Origin: Bacteroidales bacterium UBA4345
GTDB lineage: Bacteria > Bacteroidota > Bacteroidia > Bacteroidales > Paludibacteraceae
Direction: 5' to 3'
NCBI GenBank assembly: GCA_002396385.1
Contig: DGTD01000040.1
Location: forward strand, 25,802-89,801
Length of the DNA: 64,000 nt
The position numbers were made by a program, and so were the translations under genes. The notes beneath the pieces are model-generated. The model saw nothing but the letters and a program-made list of their open reading frames with translations. It was not told the DNA's origin and ran no database searches. Below are positions 17,312 to 25,899 of the stretch, piece after piece; the first letter of the stretch is position 1; every line of letters starts with the position of its first letter.

Positions 17312-17833
17312 ATGGAACAGAATAACTGTGTGGTGTTGGACGATGCCGATTTACAGGCTGCCGCCCAAAAGGGTCCTGTCGCATTCTTGAACCTTATTCT
17401 TGACGCAATCGGTGAGGTTACCGGCGATGAGTTTGGGGCAGAGGCTATGGCCAAACTGAGCGGTAACCAGCACGCGCTTAACTCGCTCCGCATATTGCGC
17501 GATGAGTTTGAGACCGGAGGCTTCGTCAACCTTGCACAAGATGGTTTTGGCCCTTATATTTTCGACAATCCGTTCGCTAAAGCGCTCCGCCTGTGGGGTG
17601 CCCACGATTTGAGCCAACTGGTTTACAAAGCCAAACGGGTGTTCGATGCCAACCGTATAGTGTTGACTACCGTTGTTGACAATGATGACGATTTTGGCGC
17701 CTTATTTGATAAAATGCAGCCACTGTTCGAAAAAATAGAGATTGAGGTAGAGGCGGAATTGCCTGCCGCTATGACCGCTATTGCTGCTTATGTAGACCAG
17801 AATTTAGAACAATTTATCGTTATCAGAAAATAG
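17312..17833 (+). CDS. DUF4375 (DMP19-like) protein
   Basis: A 173-aa soluble acidic protein with no signal peptide. The central block (SLRILRDEFETGGFVNL...GPYIFDNPFAKALRLWGAHDL) matches the pattern of the DUF4375/DMP19 family: a GGF segment, an aromatic-rich segment and an (A)LxxWG helix. The start codon directly follows the TAA of the HU-SPOR gene with no gap, so the two are translationally coupled. DMP19 of Neisseria is a DNA mimic, but that property cannot be assumed here. The tig promoter lies just after its stop codon. Confidence 0.65.
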   Translation: MEQNNCVVLDDADLQAAAQKGPVAFLNLILDAIGEVTGDEFGAEAMAKLSGNQHALNSLRILRDEFETGGFVNLAQDGFGPYIFDNPFAKALRLWGAHDLSQLVYKAKRVFDANRIVLTTVVDNDDDFGALFDKMQPLFEKIEIEVEAELPAAMTAIAAYVDQNLEQFIVIRK

Positions 17834-17849
17834 TTCAGACAAATAGTTT

Positions 17850-17881
17850 TTTGTAATTGTAGTTACTTTTTCATACCTTTG
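17850..17881 (+). promoter_or_regulatory. tig promoter (TTTG-N20-TACCTTTG)
   Basis: TTTG at 17850-17853 and TACCTTTG at 17874-17881 are separated by 20 nt, an exact match to the Bacteroidota primary sigma factor consensus. The predicted leader is about 60 nt and contains an 8-bp hairpin with one bulge (ATCCAAAAC at 17884-17892, GTTTGGAT at 17899-17906). Confidence 0.75.
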
Positions 17882-17945
17882 CCATCCAAAACATGGCTGT
17901 TTGGATAACAGCGCTTTTTCAGATAAATTTTTTAGTGAAAAATAA

Positions 17946-19307
17946 ATGAATATTGAAAGAAAAAACATTGATGAGGTGAACTTGACCCTCACAATGCAGG
18001 TTGAGAAGGCCGACTACATGGAGGCCGTCGACAAGGCTCTTAAGAACTACCGTAAGAATGCTAACATACCGGGTTTCCGCCGTGGTTGTGTTCCTATGGG
18101 ACTTATCAAAAAACAATATGGTAAGGCTGTCGAGGCTGAAGAGTTGAACAAGAAGGTGGGTGAAGCCCTTTATGAATATATCAAGAAGGAAAACCTCCAG
18201 GTATTGGGCGACCCTCTTCCAAGTGAGACCGAAAAGAGTGACGTGGATTTGGATTCTGACAAACCAGTTAAACTCGTGTTTGATGTTGCCCTCGCTCCTG
18301 CTTTCGACATTGAATTGAACGGACGTAACCAGTTGACCCAGTACGAGATCCAGATTGACGACAAGATGATGGACGACGCTGTTAAACAGTATACTGGCCG
18401 TTTCGGTTCTTACTCGCAGGCTGAACAGGCTGAAGAGAACGACCTTATCAAGGGTTTGGTAGAAGAACTTGAGAATGGCGCTGTGAAAGAAGGCGGCGTC
18501 AAGAACGATGCTGCTATCCTCAGCCCTAAATATATTTCTGAAGAGGCCAAGAAGGCTTTCCTGGGTGCTAAGAAGGGCGCCGTGGTTACCTTCAACCCTA
18601 AGAATGCGATGGAGTCTGACACAGAGGTGGCTGCTTTCTTGAAGATTGACAAGGCGAATGTCGCCGATGCCGATAAAGACTACCAGTTCACCATCAACGA
18701 AATTACCCGTTTCAACGAGGCTCCTCTTGACCAGGACCTCTTTGATAAGGCATTTGGTAAGGATGTTGTTAAGAGTGAGGATGAGTTCAAGGCTAAGTTG
18801 AAGGAAGAACTTGCTGCTTCTCTTATCATCGACAGCGATTACAAGTTGCTCTCTGATGCCCGTGCCACCATTCTTAAGAAGATGGAAGACCTCAAGTTCC
18901 CTGAAAACTTCTTGAAACGCTGGTTGAAGTCTACCCATAAAGAGAACTTGTCGGACGAGGCTATCGATAAACAGTTCCCTTCTATGATTGAAGGCTTGAA
19001 GTGGCAGCTTGCCAAGGAACAGATTGTAAAGAAAAACGACATCAAGATTAACGACGACGATATGCTCAACTTCGGTAAGAAGGTGGCTCGCGCCCAGTTC
19101 GCCCAGTATGGAATGATGTCGGTTCCAGATGATGTGGCAGAAAACTACGCAAAGGATATGCTTAAGGATAAGAATGCCGTTAAGAATATGTTTGACCGTG
19201 TTCTTGAAGACAAAGTCCTCGGTGTGGTTAAGGGTACTGTCAAACTCAACAAGAAGGAAATCTCTTTAGACGATTTCAACAAACTAGTTGAGGGCGAGGC
19301 TAAGTAA
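17946..19307 (+). CDS. tig: Trigger factor, ribosome-associated chaperone
   Basis: A 453-aa cytosolic chaperone that binds the ribosome exit tunnel and shields nascent chains. The N-terminal ribosome-docking domain carries the signature PGFRRG (GFRxG loop) with the helix after it (MGLIKKQYG). The middle and long helical C-terminal regions follow the family layout at about the usual length. The charged, Lys-rich codon pattern fits a highly expressed gene. It has its own promoter and is followed by a strong terminator, so it is probably monocistronic, upstream of clpP-clpX, an arrangement common in many bacteria. Confidence 0.95.
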   Translation: MNIERKNIDEVNLTLTMQVEKADYMEAVDKALKNYRKNANIPGFRRGCVPMGLIKKQYGKAVEAEELNKKVGEALYEYIKKENLQVLGDPLPSETEKSDVDLDSDKPVKLVFDVALAPAFDIELNGRNQLTQYEIQIDDKMMDDAVKQYTGRFGSYSQAEQAEENDLIKGLVEELENGAVKEGGVKNDAAILSPKYISEEAKKAFLGAKKGAVVTFNPKNAMESDTEVAAFLKIDKANVADADKDYQFTINEITRFNEAPLDQDLFDKAFGKDVVKSEDEFKAKLKEELAASLIIDSDYKLLSDARATILKKMEDLKFPENFLKRWLKSTHKENLSDEAIDKQFPSMIEGLKWQLAKEQIVKKNDIKINDDDMLNFGKKVARAQFAQYGMMSVPDDVAENYAKDMLKDKNAVKNMFDRVLEDKVLGVVKGTVKLNKKEISLDDFNKLVEGEAK

Positions 19308-19333
19308 ATGTTTGTTACAACATAAGTCTTATG

Positions 19334-19367
19334 AAAATCTCGGAATTTTGTTCCGAGATTTTTTTTT
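19334..19367 (+). terminator. Intrinsic terminator after tig
   Basis: AAAATCTCGGAA pairs perfectly with TTCCGAGATTTT around a TTTTG loop, and a T run follows. It starts 26 nt after the tig stop codon. Confidence 0.9.
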
Positions 19368-19509
19368 ATTCCCATATTTTTCGTATATCTTTATATAACG
19401 AAAGACACTAAATTCACGAAATGTTGGGTTGTTTTAGGCTTGTTTTGTGTGGATTTTAATGCTCTCGTGTCTCTTTTTTATTTAGTGAATATGTATTAAT
19501 TATAGAAAT

Positions 19510-20190
19510 ATGAAGAACGATTTTAGAAAGTATGCGGTAAATCACCTCGGAATGAACGGATTGGCTCTCGACCAGTATGCTAAGGCTACTGACAGTTACA
19601 TTAACCCTAGCATTCTTGAGGAACGTCAGCTCAATGTCACTCAAATGGATGTTTTCTCTCGTTTGATGATGGACCGTATCATCTTCCTAGGTTCCGAAGT
19701 TGACGATTATACTGCAAATGTTATTCAGGCACAACTCCTTTATTTGGATTCTGCCGACCCTGGTAAAGATATCTCCATCTATATCAACTCTCCTGGCGGT
19801 TCTGTATACGACGGCCTTGGCATTTACGATACGATGCAGTTTATTAAGAGCGATGTCTCTACTATTTGTACCGGTATGGCTGCCTCTATGGCTTCCGTAA
19901 TTTTGGTTGCTGGCGCAAAGGGCAAGCGTTTCGCCTTGCCTCACTCTCGTGTCCTTATTCACCAGCCTATGGGCGGTGTGGCTCCTGGCACACAGGCTAC
20001 CGATATGGAGATTACTACACGCGAGATCTTGAAATTGAAGAAGGAACTCTATGATATCATTTCCGAGCATTCGGGGACTGCCTATGAGAAGGTTTATGCC
20101 GATGCTGACCGCGATTACTGGATGACGGCCCAGGAAGCCAAAGAGTATGGTATGATTGACGAGGTCTTGTCTCGACACAAAGCTAAATAA
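19510..20190 (+). CDS. clpP: ATP-dependent Clp protease proteolytic subunit
   Basis: A 226-aa serine peptidase (S14) that forms the double-ring proteolytic chamber used with ClpX to degrade tagged or misfolded proteins. The catalytic Ser is in GMAASMAS (S126), the His in LIHQPMGG (H151) and the Asp in DADRDYWM (D202). The N-terminal extension of about 30 residues before the conserved core ([11 protein letters not shown]) is longer than in E. coli. clpX follows 32 nt downstream in the same direction, an operon. No perfect TTTG/TAnnTTTG promoter was found in the 19376-19509 gap. Confidence 0.95.
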   Translation: MKNDFRKYAVNHLGMNGLALDQYAKATDSYINPSILEERQLNVTQMDVFSRLMMDRIIFLGSEVDDYTANVIQAQLLYLDSADPGKDISIYINSPGGSVYDGLGIYDTMQFIKSDVSTICTGMAASMASVILVAGAKGKRFALPHSRVLIHQPMGGVAPGTQATDMEITTREILKLKKELYDIISEHSGTAYEKVYADADRDYWMTAQEAKEYGMIDEVLSRHKAK

Positions 20191-20222
20191 TTCGTGGTTT
20201 TTGCGGACTAGTTCCTTATATT

Positions 20223-21455
20223 ATGGCAAAAAAGAATGAACAGTATTGCAGCTTCTGTGGCAGACCCGCTTCGCAGACCAGAATGTTGGTTTCTGGACTC
20301 GATGCGCTTATTTGTGACGAATGCGCACAGCAGGTGCAAGAGTATATGCTTAAGAATTTAAAGAAGACTAGTGGAACTTTTAACTTTGGTGACAAGCCAA
20401 TTCCAAAGCCTTCTGAAATAAAAGCTTTCCTCGACCAATATGTGATTGGTCAGGATCATGCGAAAAAGATACTTTCCGTTGCGGTCTATAACCATTATAA
20501 GCGTTTGACTCAACCCGATGACGAGAACGATGTCGAAATTGAAAAGTCGAACATCATTATGGTCGGGTCTACCGGAACAGGAAAGACATTGCTCGCAAGG
20601 TCTATAGCAAAGTTGCTGAGTGTGCCCTTCACCATTGTCGACGCTACTGTACTTACCGAGGCGGGCTATGTGGGTGAGGACATTGAAAGCATTCTGACCC
20701 GTTTGTTGCAGGCTTCCGACTATGACGTGCCTGCGGCAGAGGCTGGAATTGTTTTTATCGATGAAATTGACAAAATAGCCCGTAAAGGCGACAACCCTTC
20801 CATTACGCGCGACGTGAGTGGCGAGGGTGTACAGCAGGGCTTGTTGAAGTTGCTCGAAGGCTCGGTTGTGTTGGTTCCTCCACAGGGCGGACGTAAGCAT
20901 CCCGACCAAAAAATGATTGCGGTTAACACAAAAAACATCCTCTTTATTTGTGGAGGTGCCTTCGAGGGCATTGACCGACGGATATCAAGCCGACTCAATG
21001 CGCAGGTCGTGGGCTTCAGTGCGGCAAAAAACAAGGAAAAGATAGATACCGATAATCTTCTTCAGTATGTTACTCCGCAAGATTTGAAGTCTTTTGGACT
21101 TATTCCTGAAATCATTGGCCGTCTGCCAATGCTTACTTATTTGAACCAGTTGGACCGTGCGGCTTTGCGACGCATTCTGGTTGAACCGAAAAACTCCATT
21201 ATCAAGCAGTATATAAAACTCTTTAAGATGGATGGTATCACCTTGAAAATTGATGAGGAAGTCTATGACTTTATTGTTGACAAGGCGGTTGAATTCAAAC
21301 TGGGAGCTCGTGGACTTCGTTCCATTGTCGAGACAATAATGATGGATGAGATGTTCGTTCTTCCTTCTTCTGGCAAGAAGTCTTTCCACCTTACTCTCGA
21401 CGAGGCTAAACAGAAAATTTCGCGTGAAGAGCTGTCAAGGTTCGCAAGCGAGTGA
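20223..21455 (+). CDS. clpX: ATP-dependent Clp protease ATP-binding subunit ClpX
   Basis: A 410-aa AAA+ unfoldase that recognises substrates and feeds them to ClpP. The N-terminal C4 zinc-binding domain has Cys 9, 12, 31 and 34 (CSFC ... CDEC). Walker A is GSTGTGKT (115-122) and Walker B is VFIDE (177-181). The substrate pore loop is GYVG (148-151), and the C-terminal small domain has the usual LGARGLRSI motif. Length and order are canonical. It lies 32 nt after clpP and is probably co-transcribed with it. The recQ promoter begins right after its stop. Confidence 0.96.
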   Translation: MAKKNEQYCSFCGRPASQTRMLVSGLDALICDECAQQVQEYMLKNLKKTSGTFNFGDKPIPKPSEIKAFLDQYVIGQDHAKKILSVAVYNHYKRLTQPDDENDVEIEKSNIIMVGSTGTGKTLLARSIAKLLSVPFTIVDATVLTEAGYVGEDIESILTRLLQASDYDVPAAEAGIVFIDEIDKIARKGDNPSITRDVSGEGVQQGLLKLLEGSVVLVPPQGGRKHPDQKMIAVNTKNILFICGGAFEGIDRRISSRLNAQVVGFSAAKNKEKIDTDNLLQYVTPQDLKSFGLIPEIIGRLPMLTYLNQLDRAALRRILVEPKNSIIKQYIKLFKMDGITLKIDEEVYDFIVDKAVEFKLGARGLRSIVETIMMDEMFVLPSSGKKSFHLTLDEAKQKISREELSRFASE

Positions 21456-21473
21456 TATTTTTCTGCAAAAGGT

Positions 21474-21518
21474 TTTGTTATGCATTTGAAGTGTTATACA
21501 TTTGCACTCCAAATGCAT
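21474..21518 (+). promoter_or_regulatory. recQ promoter wrapped in a 14-bp palindrome
   Basis: TTTG at 21474-21477 and TACATTTG at 21497-21504 are 19 nt apart, a consensus Bacteroidota promoter. ATGCATTTGAAGTG (21480-21493) lies between the two elements. Its inverted partner CACTCCAAATGCAT (21505-21518), with 13 of 14 positions complementary, begins directly after the -7 box. A repressor bound to this palindrome would block RNA polymerase. It could also form a hairpin that ends clpX transcription, although no T run follows. Confidence 0.65.
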
Positions 21519-21566
21519 TATGGGCGTTTTTCGACTTTTTGCGGATGTTTTTAAGGAGGATTTCTT

Positions 21567-23774
21567 ATGGTAACAGACAAAGAGCTAAAAGACCAACTCA
21601 AACTGCATTTTGGGTTCGACAACTTTAAGGGTAACCAAGAGGCTATCATAAAGAATGTGCTGGCCGGAAAGGATACCTTTGTGCTTATGCCAACTGGCGG
21701 CGGTAAGTCGCTTTGTTACCAGTTGCCGGCTTTGTTGATGGAGGGTACAGCTATTGTAGTCTCCCCGCTTATTGCACTAATGAAGAACCAGGTCGACGCT
21801 ATCCGTTCTTTTAGCGTTGATAATGGAATTGCCCATTACCTTAATTCTTCGTTGACTAAATCGGCCGTTGAGTCGGTGAAGGCAGATGTGAGAAGCGGAA
21901 AAACAAAGCTTCTGTATGTGGCTCCCGAGTCCTTCGCTAAAGAAGAGAACATCGAGTTCTTGAAAACCGTTAAGGTCTCTTTTATCGCTATTGACGAGGC
22001 GCACTGCATTTCGGAGTGGGGACACGATTTCCGCCCTGAATACAGAAACATAAAGCCTGTTGTCGGACAACTGGGTAATAATATCGGCATTATTGCCCTT
22101 ACGGCTACGGCTACAAAAAAAGTACAGCAAGACATTCAGAAATGTCTCGATATGACCAATGCCGATGTCTTTATGTCGTCTTTTAACAGGGAAAACCTCT
22201 TTTATGAGGTCCGGCCAAAAACCGACAATATAGACAGGGAGATTATCACCCTTATCACACGTGAGTTCTCCGGACAGTCGGGCATTATCTACTGCTTGAG
22301 CAGGAAAAAAGTGGATGAACTGACCGAAACGCTTAAAGTGAACAACATTAGTGCTTTGGCCTATCATGCGGGAATGGAGACCGGTCTGCGGTCCGAAAAC
22401 CAAGACCTCTTCCTTTTTAAAAAGGTCGATGTCATTGTCGCTACCATTGCGTTCGGCATGGGTATTGACAAACCCGATGTGCGCTTTGTCATTCACTACG
22501 ATATGTCGAAGAGCCTTGAAGGGTACTACCAGGAAACTGGAAGGGCAGGAAGAGATGGCAACCCGGGACGCTGTATCGCGTTCTACTCGAAAAAAGACCT
22601 CCAGAAATTGGAGAAGTTTATGCAGAAGAAGTCGGCGTCTGAACAGGAAATCGGCAGACAATTACTGAGGGAAACGGCCGAATATGCCGAAACTTCTTTG
22701 TGCAGGCGTAGGGTACTGCTTCACTATTTTGGCGAAGAGTATACCAACGATAATTGCGGAAAATGTGACAATTGTTTAAAACAGAATAATCAGAAAAACC
22801 AAGTGGATGCAAAAGGACTATTAACAACGGTTTTAGATACTGTGAACGCGCTTAATGGAAAAGCGTCTATCGATTATGTTATCGATATTGTTCTCGGAAA
22901 AACAACCAACGAAATTGAGGAAAACGAACATAACGAACTTGAAACTTTTGGTGAAGCTAAGGATTCTTCTGAAGGGGTCTTGTCTAATGTTATCAATCAG
23001 GCGGTCGCTGAAGGTTATCTTGAAAAGGATGCCGACGACGATGGTCTCATTTCTGTTACTGCCGATGGCAATAAATTCTTGAAGAAGCCGAAAGCTTTCA
23101 AAATTGCTGACGATGACGACGACAGCTCTGACGATGATGCCGATGCTCCGATGAGTGGTTCGGGCGCTGACTCGTTTACTGTCGACCCTGAACTTTATGG
23201 CTTGTTGAAAGATTTACGGAAAAAGGTCGCTCAGAAGTTCGACTGCCCTCCGTACGTCGTTTTTCAGGATCCGTCGCTTGAGGCTATGGCTACTGTTTAC
23301 CCAATCTCGATCGAGGAACTGCAAAACATTCCGGGGGTTGGCGCAGGTAAGGCGAAACGCTATGGTGAAGACTTCATCAAGCTGATTAAGAAACATGTGG
23401 TGGAAAACGAGATTGAGCGTCCTGAAGACCTCAGAGTCCGTTCGGTTCCTAACAAGTCTAAACTGAAAGTCTCTATTATCCAGGCTATCGACCGAAAAAT
23501 TCCGTTAGACGATATCGCTGAGTCTAAAGGGCTTGATTTCGATGAACTTCTTACTGAAATCGAGTCTATTGTCGAGTCGGGTACTAAAATCAACATCGAT
23601 TATTTCCTGACCCAGATTATGGACGAAGACAGAACTAACGACATTTTCGATTATTTCCGCGAGGAGTCGGAGTCTGACGATATAAACGATGCTGTGGAAG
23701 GACTTGGCGGCGACTATACAGAAGAGGAAATTCGACTTGTCCGCATCAAGTTCCTTTCGGAAATGGGTAACTAA
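21567..23774 (+). CDS. recQ: ATP-dependent DNA helicase RecQ
   Basis: A 735-aa superfamily 2 helicase, 3'-5', acting in recombination and fork repair. Walker A is MPTGGGKS (41-48) and the DEAH box is IDEAHCISEWGHDFRPEY (about 142-159). Motif VI is YYQETGRAGRDG, and the zinc-binding Cys cluster is SLCRR ... CGKCDNC. A winged-helix (RQC) region, a low-complexity acidic linker (DDDDDSSDDDADAP) and an HRDC domain (about 548-630, IPGVGAGKAKRYG) follow. The roughly 120-residue tail beyond HRDC is longer than in E. coli. AAGGAGG lies 7 nt before the ATG, a classical Shine-Dalgarno that is unusual in this phylum. It has its own palindrome-flanked promoter. Confidence 0.95.
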   Translation: MVTDKELKDQLKLHFGFDNFKGNQEAIIKNVLAGKDTFVLMPTGGGKSLCYQLPALLMEGTAIVVSPLIALMKNQVDAIRSFSVDNGIAHYLNSSLTKSAVESVKADVRSGKTKLLYVAPESFAKEENIEFLKTVKVSFIAIDEAHCISEWGHDFRPEYRNIKPVVGQLGNNIGIIALTATATKKVQQDIQKCLDMTNADVFMSSFNRENLFYEVRPKTDNIDREIITLITREFSGQSGIIYCLSRKKVDELTETLKVNNISALAYHAGMETGLRSENQDLFLFKKVDVIVATIAFGMGIDKPDVRFVIHYDMSKSLEGYYQETGRAGRDGNPGRCIAFYSKKDLQKLEKFMQKKSASEQEIGRQLLRETAEYAETSLCRRRVLLHYFGEEYTNDNCGKCDNCLKQNNQKNQVDAKGLLTTVLDTVNALNGKASIDYVIDIVLGKTTNEIEENEHNELETFGEAKDSSEGVLSNVINQAVAEGYLEKDADDDGLISVTADGNKFLKKPKAFKIADDDDDSSDDDADAPMSGSGADSFTVDPELYGLLKDLRKKVAQKFDCPPYVVFQDPSLEAMATVYPISIEELQNIPGVGAGKAKRYGEDFIKLIKKHVVENEIERPEDLRVRSVPNKSKLKVSIIQAIDRKIPLDDIAESKGLDFDELLTEIESIVESGTKINIDYFLTQIMDEDRTNDIFDYFREESESDDINDAVEGLGGDYTEEEIRLVRIKFLSEMGN

Positions 23775-23792
23775 TTATTGAATTTTTTATTG

Positions 23793-23826
23793 GCAGGAAT
23801 GCTCTTTCCGGGCTTCCTGCTTCTTT
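23793..23826 (+). terminator. Possible terminator after recQ
   Basis: GCAGGAA and TTCCTGC form a 7-bp stem with a 14-nt loop followed by TTCTTT, 18 nt after the recQ stop codon. It is weak and could instead be a leader structure of the next gene, which starts at 23844. Confidence 0.4.
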
Positions 23827-23843
23827 CGTAAAATATTGTTGAA

Positions 23844-24755
23844 ATGGGAAAACCTGTTTTATTGGTTCTGGCGGCTGGTATGGGTAGCCGCTATGGCAAG
23901 TTGAAACAACTTGATGGTGTCGGCCCTTCTGGCGAGACTATCATGGATTATTCTATCTACGATGCGATACGTGCTGGCTTTGGCAAGGTCGTTTTTGTGA
24001 TCCGTCACGATTTTGAAAACGATTTCCGTGAAAAGATCTTAAAGAAGTACGAGGCTGCAATACCTGTCGATATCGTATTCCAGTCGCTTGATGCGCTTCC
24101 CGAGGGGTTCTCGCTGAATCCGGAGCGTGTGAAGCCTTGGGGAACGAACCATGCCATCATGATGGCTAAAGATGCCATTAAGGAACCGTTTGCTGTTATT
24201 AACGCTGATGATTTCTACGGTAAGGAAAGTTTCCAGACTTTAGCCGATGGCCTTAATGCTATGCAGGGAAAGCAAAATGCCTATTGCATGGTTGCTTACC
24301 GATTGGGCAATACCCTTAGCGACCACGGCTCGGTTTCTCGCGGTGTTTGTACTAAAAACGCCCAGAACCATCTGACTTCGGTCGAAGAGCATTACGAGGT
24401 GCAGCGTACCGATAAGGGGGATGTTATTTTCAAAAACCAGAAGAATGGCCAATTCGAGTCTATCGACGAGAACTTGCCGGTTTCTATGAATATGTGGGGA
24501 TTCACTCCTGACTATTTTGCTCACTCCGATGCCGATTTCCGTAAGTTCTTGGCGGCTAATGCCGACAATCTGAAAGCGGAGTATGGTATTCCTACCATGG
24601 TGAACAAGCTTATCGAGACCGGTGCTGCTACTATCGAGGTTTTGGAAACCCCTTGCAAGTGGTTCGGTGTTACTTATATTGAAGACCGCCCGGTTGTTGT
24701 TCAGAAGATTGCTGATCTGGTCAACTCTGGCGTTTATCCAACTAAATTGTTTTAA
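23844..24755 (+). CDS. Sugar-phosphate nucleotidyltransferase
   Basis: A 303-aa cytosolic enzyme of the NTP_transferase family, which joins a sugar-1-phosphate to a nucleotide to make an NDP-sugar. The N-terminal nucleotide-binding signature is LAAGMGSRYGKLKQL (about 9-23), with the metal-binding Asp pair in VINADDFYG (about 118-126). The sugar and nucleotide cannot be told from sequence. The next gene, galE, starts directly after the TAA of this one with no gap, so the two are coupled. That suggests supply of activated sugars such as UDP-glucose/galactose for surface polysaccharides. Confidence 0.85.
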   Translation: MGKPVLLVLAAGMGSRYGKLKQLDGVGPSGETIMDYSIYDAIRAGFGKVVFVIRHDFENDFREKILKKYEAAIPVDIVFQSLDALPEGFSLNPERVKPWGTNHAIMMAKDAIKEPFAVINADDFYGKESFQTLADGLNAMQGKQNAYCMVAYRLGNTLSDHGSVSRGVCTKNAQNHLTSVEEHYEVQRTDKGDVIFKNQKNGQFESIDENLPVSMNMWGFTPDYFAHSDADFRKFLAANADNLKAEYGIPTMVNKLIETGAATIEVLETPCKWFGVTYIEDRPVVVQKIADLVNSGVYPTKLF

Positions 24756-25802
24756 ATGAAGAGAAGAATTCTGGTTACTGGTGGTACTGGGTACATCGGT
24801 TCTCATACCGTCGTTGAATTGATTGAGGCGGGATACGAACCTTTGATTATTGACAATCTTTCCAACTCTAACATCGGTGTGCTTGATGGTATCCGAAAAA
24901 TTACGGGGGTTACTCCTGTTTACGAGAACATCGATTTGAAGGACTATGCCTCTTTAAACAAGTTCTTCCAAAAGAACCAGGGTATTGAGGCCATTATAAA
25001 CTTCGCTGCCAGTAAGGCGGTTGGCGAGTCTGTCAAGTTGCCGTTGCTCTATTACCGCAATAACATCACTTCGCTGTTGAACTTGTTAGAGTTGATGCCG
25101 AAATACGATATCAACAACATCGTATTCTCATCTTCTTGTACCGTTTACGGACAGCCCGATACGCTGCCTGTCACTGAACAGAGCCCGATTAAACCGGCTA
25201 CGTCTCCTTACGGCTACACGAAACAGATGAGCGAGGTGATTATTACCGATACGGTTCGAGCTTGCCATGGCATGAAGGCGATTCTTTTGCGCTATTTCAA
25301 TCCGATTGGTGCGCATCCTTCTGCCGAAATTGGCGAATTGCCGAACGGTATTCCGAACAACCTGCTGCCATATGTTACGCAAACAGCTATGGGCATCCGT
25401 GAAAAACTGCGCATCTTTGGCAACGATTACGACACGCCCGATGGTACTTGCATACGCGACTACATCAATGTGGTCGATTTGGCAAAGGCGCATGTGGTTG
25501 CTGTTTCAAGAATGCTTGAGAAGAAAAACCGCCGTCCTGTCGAAGTGTTCAACTTGGGAACAGGAAATGGTGTCAGCGTGCTTGAAATTGTCAATGCGTT
25601 CAAGGCGGCTACCGGTGTTGATGTCCCTTACGAGTTCGCTCCCCGACGCGAGGGTGACATTGAGAAAGTTTGGGCCGATGCTTCGTATGCCAATAAGGAA
25701 TTGGGCTGGAAGGCGGAAGCTACTTTGGAAGAGACCCTGGCCTCTTGTTGGAAGTGGGAGATGAAATTGAAAGAGAATCACGAAAAAGAGCAAAATGCCT
25801 GA
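24756..25802 (+). CDS. galE: UDP-glucose 4-epimerase
   Basis: A 348-aa NAD-dependent extended short-chain dehydrogenase that interconverts UDP-glucose and UDP-galactose. The Rossmann motif GGTGYIGSH is at 7-15, the catalytic Ser is in FSSSCTVYG, and the YxxxK pair is in SPYGYTKQMSE. The C-terminal half has the expected ALLRYFNPIGAHPS-type segment and GTGNGVSVLE. Length is canonical. It starts at the base after the preceding stop codon. A clear terminator follows at 25831. Confidence 0.93.
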   Translation: MKRRILVTGGTGYIGSHTVVELIEAGYEPLIIDNLSNSNIGVLDGIRKITGVTPVYENIDLKDYASLNKFFQKNQGIEAIINFAASKAVGESVKLPLLYYRNNITSLLNLLELMPKYDINNIVFSSSCTVYGQPDTLPVTEQSPIKPATSPYGYTKQMSEVIITDTVRACHGMKAILLRYFNPIGAHPSAEIGELPNGIPNNLLPYVTQTAMGIREKLRIFGNDYDTPDGTCIRDYINVVDLAKAHVVAVSRMLEKKNRRPVEVFNLGTGNGVSVLEIVNAFKAATGVDVPYEFAPRREGDIEKVWADASYANKELGWKAEATLEETLASCWKWEMKLKENHEKEQNA

Positions 25803-25830
25803 GGCTTGCTCTTGATTGTACATAAAATAG

Positions 25831-25863
25831 GCGGTGGAAACTGTTGTTTCTGCCGCTTTTTTT
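25831..25863 (+). terminator. Intrinsic terminator after galE
   Basis: GCGG-tg-GAAAC pairs with GTTTC-tg-CCGC around a TGTT loop, followed by a run of seven T. It starts 28 nt after the galE stop codon. Confidence 0.75.
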
Positions 25864-25899
25864 ATATATTTATTGTGGTTTTGAAAAACGGGTGTCTTT

